Part shown: positions 61,749 to 64,000 of the stretch, in pieces
Numbering within the stretch: the stretch's first letter is position 1
How the letters are laid out: the number at the start of each line of letters is the position of its first letter
Assembly (NCBI GenBank): GCA_902527215.1
Contig: CABZOF010000002.1
Span: 351,606-415,605 of the forward strand
DNA: 64,000 bases
Origin: an uncultured Pelagibacteraceae bacterium
Lineage (GTDB): Bacteria; Pseudomonadota; Alphaproteobacteria; Pelagibacterales; Pelagibacteraceae
Reading direction: 5' to 3'
Program-made: the position numbers and the translations under genes
Notes under the pieces: model-generated
Databases searched by the model: none
The model's input: the letters and a program-made list of their open reading frames with translations, nothing else
What the model was told of the DNA's origin: nothing

Positions 61749-63209
61749 ATGAAAGAATTTGATGTCACAATAATAGGATTAGGACCCGCGGGAGGGACTT
61801 TAGCAAACCTTCTGGCAATGCATGACTTTTCGATATTAATTCTTGATAGAGAAAAAAGCTTTTATCCACTGCCTAGAGCAGTTCATTTTGATGACGAAAT
61901 AATGAGAGTATTCCAAACAATAGGAATTACAAAAGAATTTTTGAAACATACTATAATTAATAAAGGTACGAAATTCGTTAATTCTAAAGATAAAGTAATA
62001 TTAGATTGGCCAAGACCAAAAAAAATTACAGATAATGGATGGTATCCAAGTTATAGATTTCATCAACCTGATCTAGAAAAAAAACTTAGAAAAAAATTAA
62101 AAAATTATAAAAAAGTTTTAATTGAACAAAATTCTGAAGTTGTAAAAATTCAAAATTCAAAAAATCATGTGGATATAACTTATTTAAATATAAATAATCA
62201 CAAAGAATATCTCGTAAGGTCAAAATATGTAATTGGTTGTGATGGCGCCAATTCAATAACTAGAAAACAAATGAAAACAAAAATGGACAATTTAGGTTTT
62301 ACTCAAAAATGGGCAGTAGTTGATCTAATATTAAAAAAGAAAAAAAATAATTTACCAGATAGAACAATTCAATATTCAAACCCAAAACAACCAGCAACAT
62401 ATTGTAGAAATGTCGGTAGACGTAGAAGATGGGAATTTGCAATTAAGAAAAATCATAGTGATAAAAAAGTTTTATCAGAAAATTATATTTGGAATTTTCT
62501 AAAACCTTGGCTAAATAAAAGCGAAGCAATTATTGAGAGAAAAACAATTTATACATTTGAGTCTGCTATTGCTAGAAAATGGAGAAAAGGTAGAGTTTTT
62601 ATAGCTGGTGATGCCGCTCATTTAATGCCACCATTTATGGGTCAAGGAATGTGTGCTGGAATTAGGGATGCATCAAATTTAGCATGGAAAATTGCTAATT
62701 GTATAAGAAATAAATTTGATAAAAAACTTTTAAACACATATCAGTCAGAAAGATCTCTAAATGTTAAAGAATATATTGAAACTACTATGAGGATGGGAGA
62801 ATTTGTAAATGCCGTTCAGTCCATTCAAATAACAGAAAATATAAAATCTGATGACAAAGGTATTAAAAGCATGCAGTCAATTAAACCTAAACTAGGAAAA
62901 GGCTTAGGTAACCTAAAGGATAAAAATAGAGGAAAAACTTTTCCTCAATTCAAACTAAAAAATAATAAAACCTTAGACGATCATTTTTCAAAAAAAGGAA
63001 TGATAATTTTATCTTCAGAAATAAAGTCCAAAAACTTAAAAAATTACCCCTTATTGAAAGCAAAGAATTTAAGTGAAATATCAAGATATTTAAAAAATAT
63101 TAATTCAAAAGCTATTTTAGTAAGACCTGATAGATTTATTTTAGCCTCAGCAAGATCAAATAAAGATGTTGGCGTACTTTTTAAAAAATATTCTTCAATT
63201 TTACGATAA
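61749..63209 (+). CDS. MhpA-like FAD-dependent aromatic hydroxylase
   Basis: This 486-aa class A flavin monooxygenase has GLGPAGGTLANLLA at the FAD site, the MhpA-type PRAVHFDDEIMRVFQTIGI segment, DGANSITR and the second FAD motif GDAAHLMPPFMGQGMCAGIRD. MhpA hydroxylates 3-(3-hydroxyphenyl)propionate to a catechol. This one is shorter than typical MhpA (about 550 aa), with a reduced C-terminal domain. It follows the extradiol dioxygenase by 15 bp. Its 3' end overlaps the BKACE gene by 9 nt. Confidence 0.84.
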   Translation: MKEFDVTIIGLGPAGGTLANLLAMHDFSILILDREKSFYPLPRAVHFDDEIMRVFQTIGITKEFLKHTIINKGTKFVNSKDKVILDWPRPKKITDNGWYPSYRFHQPDLEKKLRKKLKNYKKVLIEQNSEVVKIQNSKNHVDITYLNINNHKEYLVRSKYVIGCDGANSITRKQMKTKMDNLGFTQKWAVVDLILKKKKNNLPDRTIQYSNPKQPATYCRNVGRRRRWEFAIKKNHSDKKVLSENYIWNFLKPWLNKSEAIIERKTIYTFESAIARKWRKGRVFIAGDAAHLMPPFMGQGMCAGIRDASNLAWKIANCIRNKFDKKLLNTYQSERSLNVKEYIETTMRMGEFVNAVQSIQITENIKSDDKGIKSMQSIKPKLGKGLGNLKDKNRGKTFPQFKLKNNKTLDDHFSKKGMIILSSEIKSKNLKNYPLLKAKNLSEISRYLKNINSKAILVRPDRFILASARSNKDVGVLFKKYSSILR

Positions 63210-63986
63210 CTTGAACATCTCATTCACAGCTAATATTTTTGAATGATTGTTTGGAGCAATTTCTCCATTTGGCATATATAAGGAATTTTCAAATCCTACT
63301 CGAATTTTACCACCTAGGCTAATAGCTTTTTCCAAGCAACTCATTTCTTCTTTTGCAAAAGCGCATATCGACCAATCTAAATTGACATTATTATCTTTCA
63401 TTATTTTCAAGAACTCTGTAATTTTTTCTGGATAACTAATTTTACCTGTGTAATGACCAATTACAAACAAACACCAAGCTCCTTCAATTGAAATTTCTGC
63501 TTTATTTAAAAGGTTCACTAATAAATTTATATCCTGCGGATTATACAAAATATGCTGTATTTTAGTTCCAGCTTCTGTCAAATATTTATATAACTTTATA
63601 TCTTCCTCTGTTGGGTTTCTGGAAGGTATTAACTCAGCTGTACCAATTGATGTACCTGGTGGAGTAACATCATATGCAAGTTTCCTCATTTCTTCTGGAG
63701 AATACTTACCAACTGCTTCAGTAGTAACCTGAATATGCATTTTTGGAACCTGATGTTCTAATTCATTTAATGCCTCTTTATAAAGTCCAGCATCCAAAAC
63801 ATGTTCTCCTTTATCATTTCTTACATGTAGATGAATAGCACCTGCCCCTGCTTCAAAACAGTTTTTAGCAACCTCAACTGTTTCCTTAATAGTTAAAGGA
63901 ACTTCTGGGTGATCTTTCTTGACTTTTCTCGCTCCATTTGGAGCTACCATTAATTTTGGTAATTTATCTGGTTGAAAAAAAGCCAT
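63201..63986 (-). CDS. BKACE-family beta-keto acid cleavage enzyme (DUF849)
   Basis: This 261-aa TIM-barrel protein has VAPNGARKVKKDHPEVPLT, the zinc-binding AIHLHVRNDKGEHVLD and GFENSLYMPNG near the end. BKACE enzymes condense a beta-keto acid with acetyl-CoA to give acetoacetate and a CoA ester; the classic case is 3-keto-5-aminohexanoate in lysine fermentation. The specificity is unknown. It is convergent with the aromatic genes, so a shared pathway is not assured. Its start is 14 bp from the window edge, so upstream partners are unseen. Confidence 0.85.
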   Translation of the reverse strand: MAFFQPDKLPKLMVAPNGARKVKKDHPEVPLTIKETVEVAKNCFEAGAGAIHLHVRNDKGEHVLDAGLYKEALNELEHQVPKMHIQVTTEAVGKYSPEEMRKLAYDVTPPGTSIGTAELIPSRNPTEEDIKLYKYLTEAGTKIQHILYNPQDINLLVNLLNKAEISIEGAWCLFVIGHYTGKISYPEKITEFLKIMKDNNVNLDWSICAFAKEEMSCLEKAISLGGKIRVGFENSLYMPNGEIAPNNHSKILAVNEMFKLS

Positions 63987-64000
63987 AAATTCAATCTAAT

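Noticed and set aside
1..64000. CRISPR arrays, prophage, IS elements or toxin-antitoxin pairs
   Set aside because: No repeated spacer units, integrases, transposases or recognisable toxin-antitoxin pairs were found on reading the window.

Overview
The window looks like a chromosome segment of a streamlined marine alphaproteobacterium of the SAR11 clade (Pelagibacterales). The evidence is very low G+C, short or overlapping gene junctions, and a typical SAR11 gene set: taurine ABC transporter, Xsc, AprBA with AprM, a TPP-riboswitch-controlled SSS transporter (thiV type), AmtB, several TRAP transporters, and almost no regulators. HU is the only DNA-binding protein seen and there is no obvious transcription factor gene. 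No rRNA, phage, IS element or CRISPR array was seen. One tRNA is present.

Region 1 (1-5158) is taurine use: tauA-tauB-tauC (tauC runs off the left edge) diverges from a taurine:pyruvate-type aminotransferase and alanine dehydrogenase. Region 2 (5155-26347) is mainly housekeeping: a tesA/ybbA/ybbP block whose divergent start codons overlap, a TPP riboswitch with a pyrimidine/thiamine-precursor transporter, rseP, HU, amtB, peroxiredoxin, a GT9 glycosyltransferase, a GSDH-like beta-propeller with rhodanese, an ABA4-like membrane protein, recX, cysQ, mnmA, a C-S lyase with an MFS carrier, a pabB-pabA-pabC operon and a HIT protein. Four genes too short for routine calling lie here and in region 3: a DUF3553 protein (58 aa), a 48-aa membrane protein by recX, a 27-aa very basic peptide, and a 48-aa membrane ORF next to tauE.

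Region 3 (26389-34641) is sulfite and sulfonate metabolism. aprM-aprB-aprA and a 116-aa unknown would oxidise sulfite to APS. tauE would export sulfite or a related anion. suyA-suyB release sulfite from sulfolactate and diverge from xsc, which desulfonates sulfoacetaldehyde, the product of taurine transamination in region 1. Region 4 (34665-43895) reads like a variable surface-glycan island: a polytopic membrane protein, a GT2 glycosyltransferase, three membrane-anchored SGNH proteins, and an sxtJ / DUF5989 / carbamoyltransferase trio resembling sxtIJK of saxitoxin and many glycan clusters, ending with a fatty-acid-desaturase-like enzyme.

Region 5 (43895-51567) pairs a TRAP transporter with two related secreted serine alpha/beta hydrolases, a secreted HExxH protein, a GST and small secreted or membrane proteins. 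Region 6 (51635-56934) has tRNA-Met(CAT), apt, and a tight operon mtnP-PhyH dioxygenase-mtnA-sulfatase-like hydrolase-membrane protein, apparently a variant methylthioadenosine salvage route. Region 7 (56915-63986) has a TRAP transporter, FAH-fold hydrolase, extradiol ring-cleavage dioxygenase and MhpA-like flavin hydroxylase, a compact candidate aromatic-degradation set, followed by a BKACE-family enzyme.

All functions are inferred by reading motifs and remembered family patterns. No database search was run.
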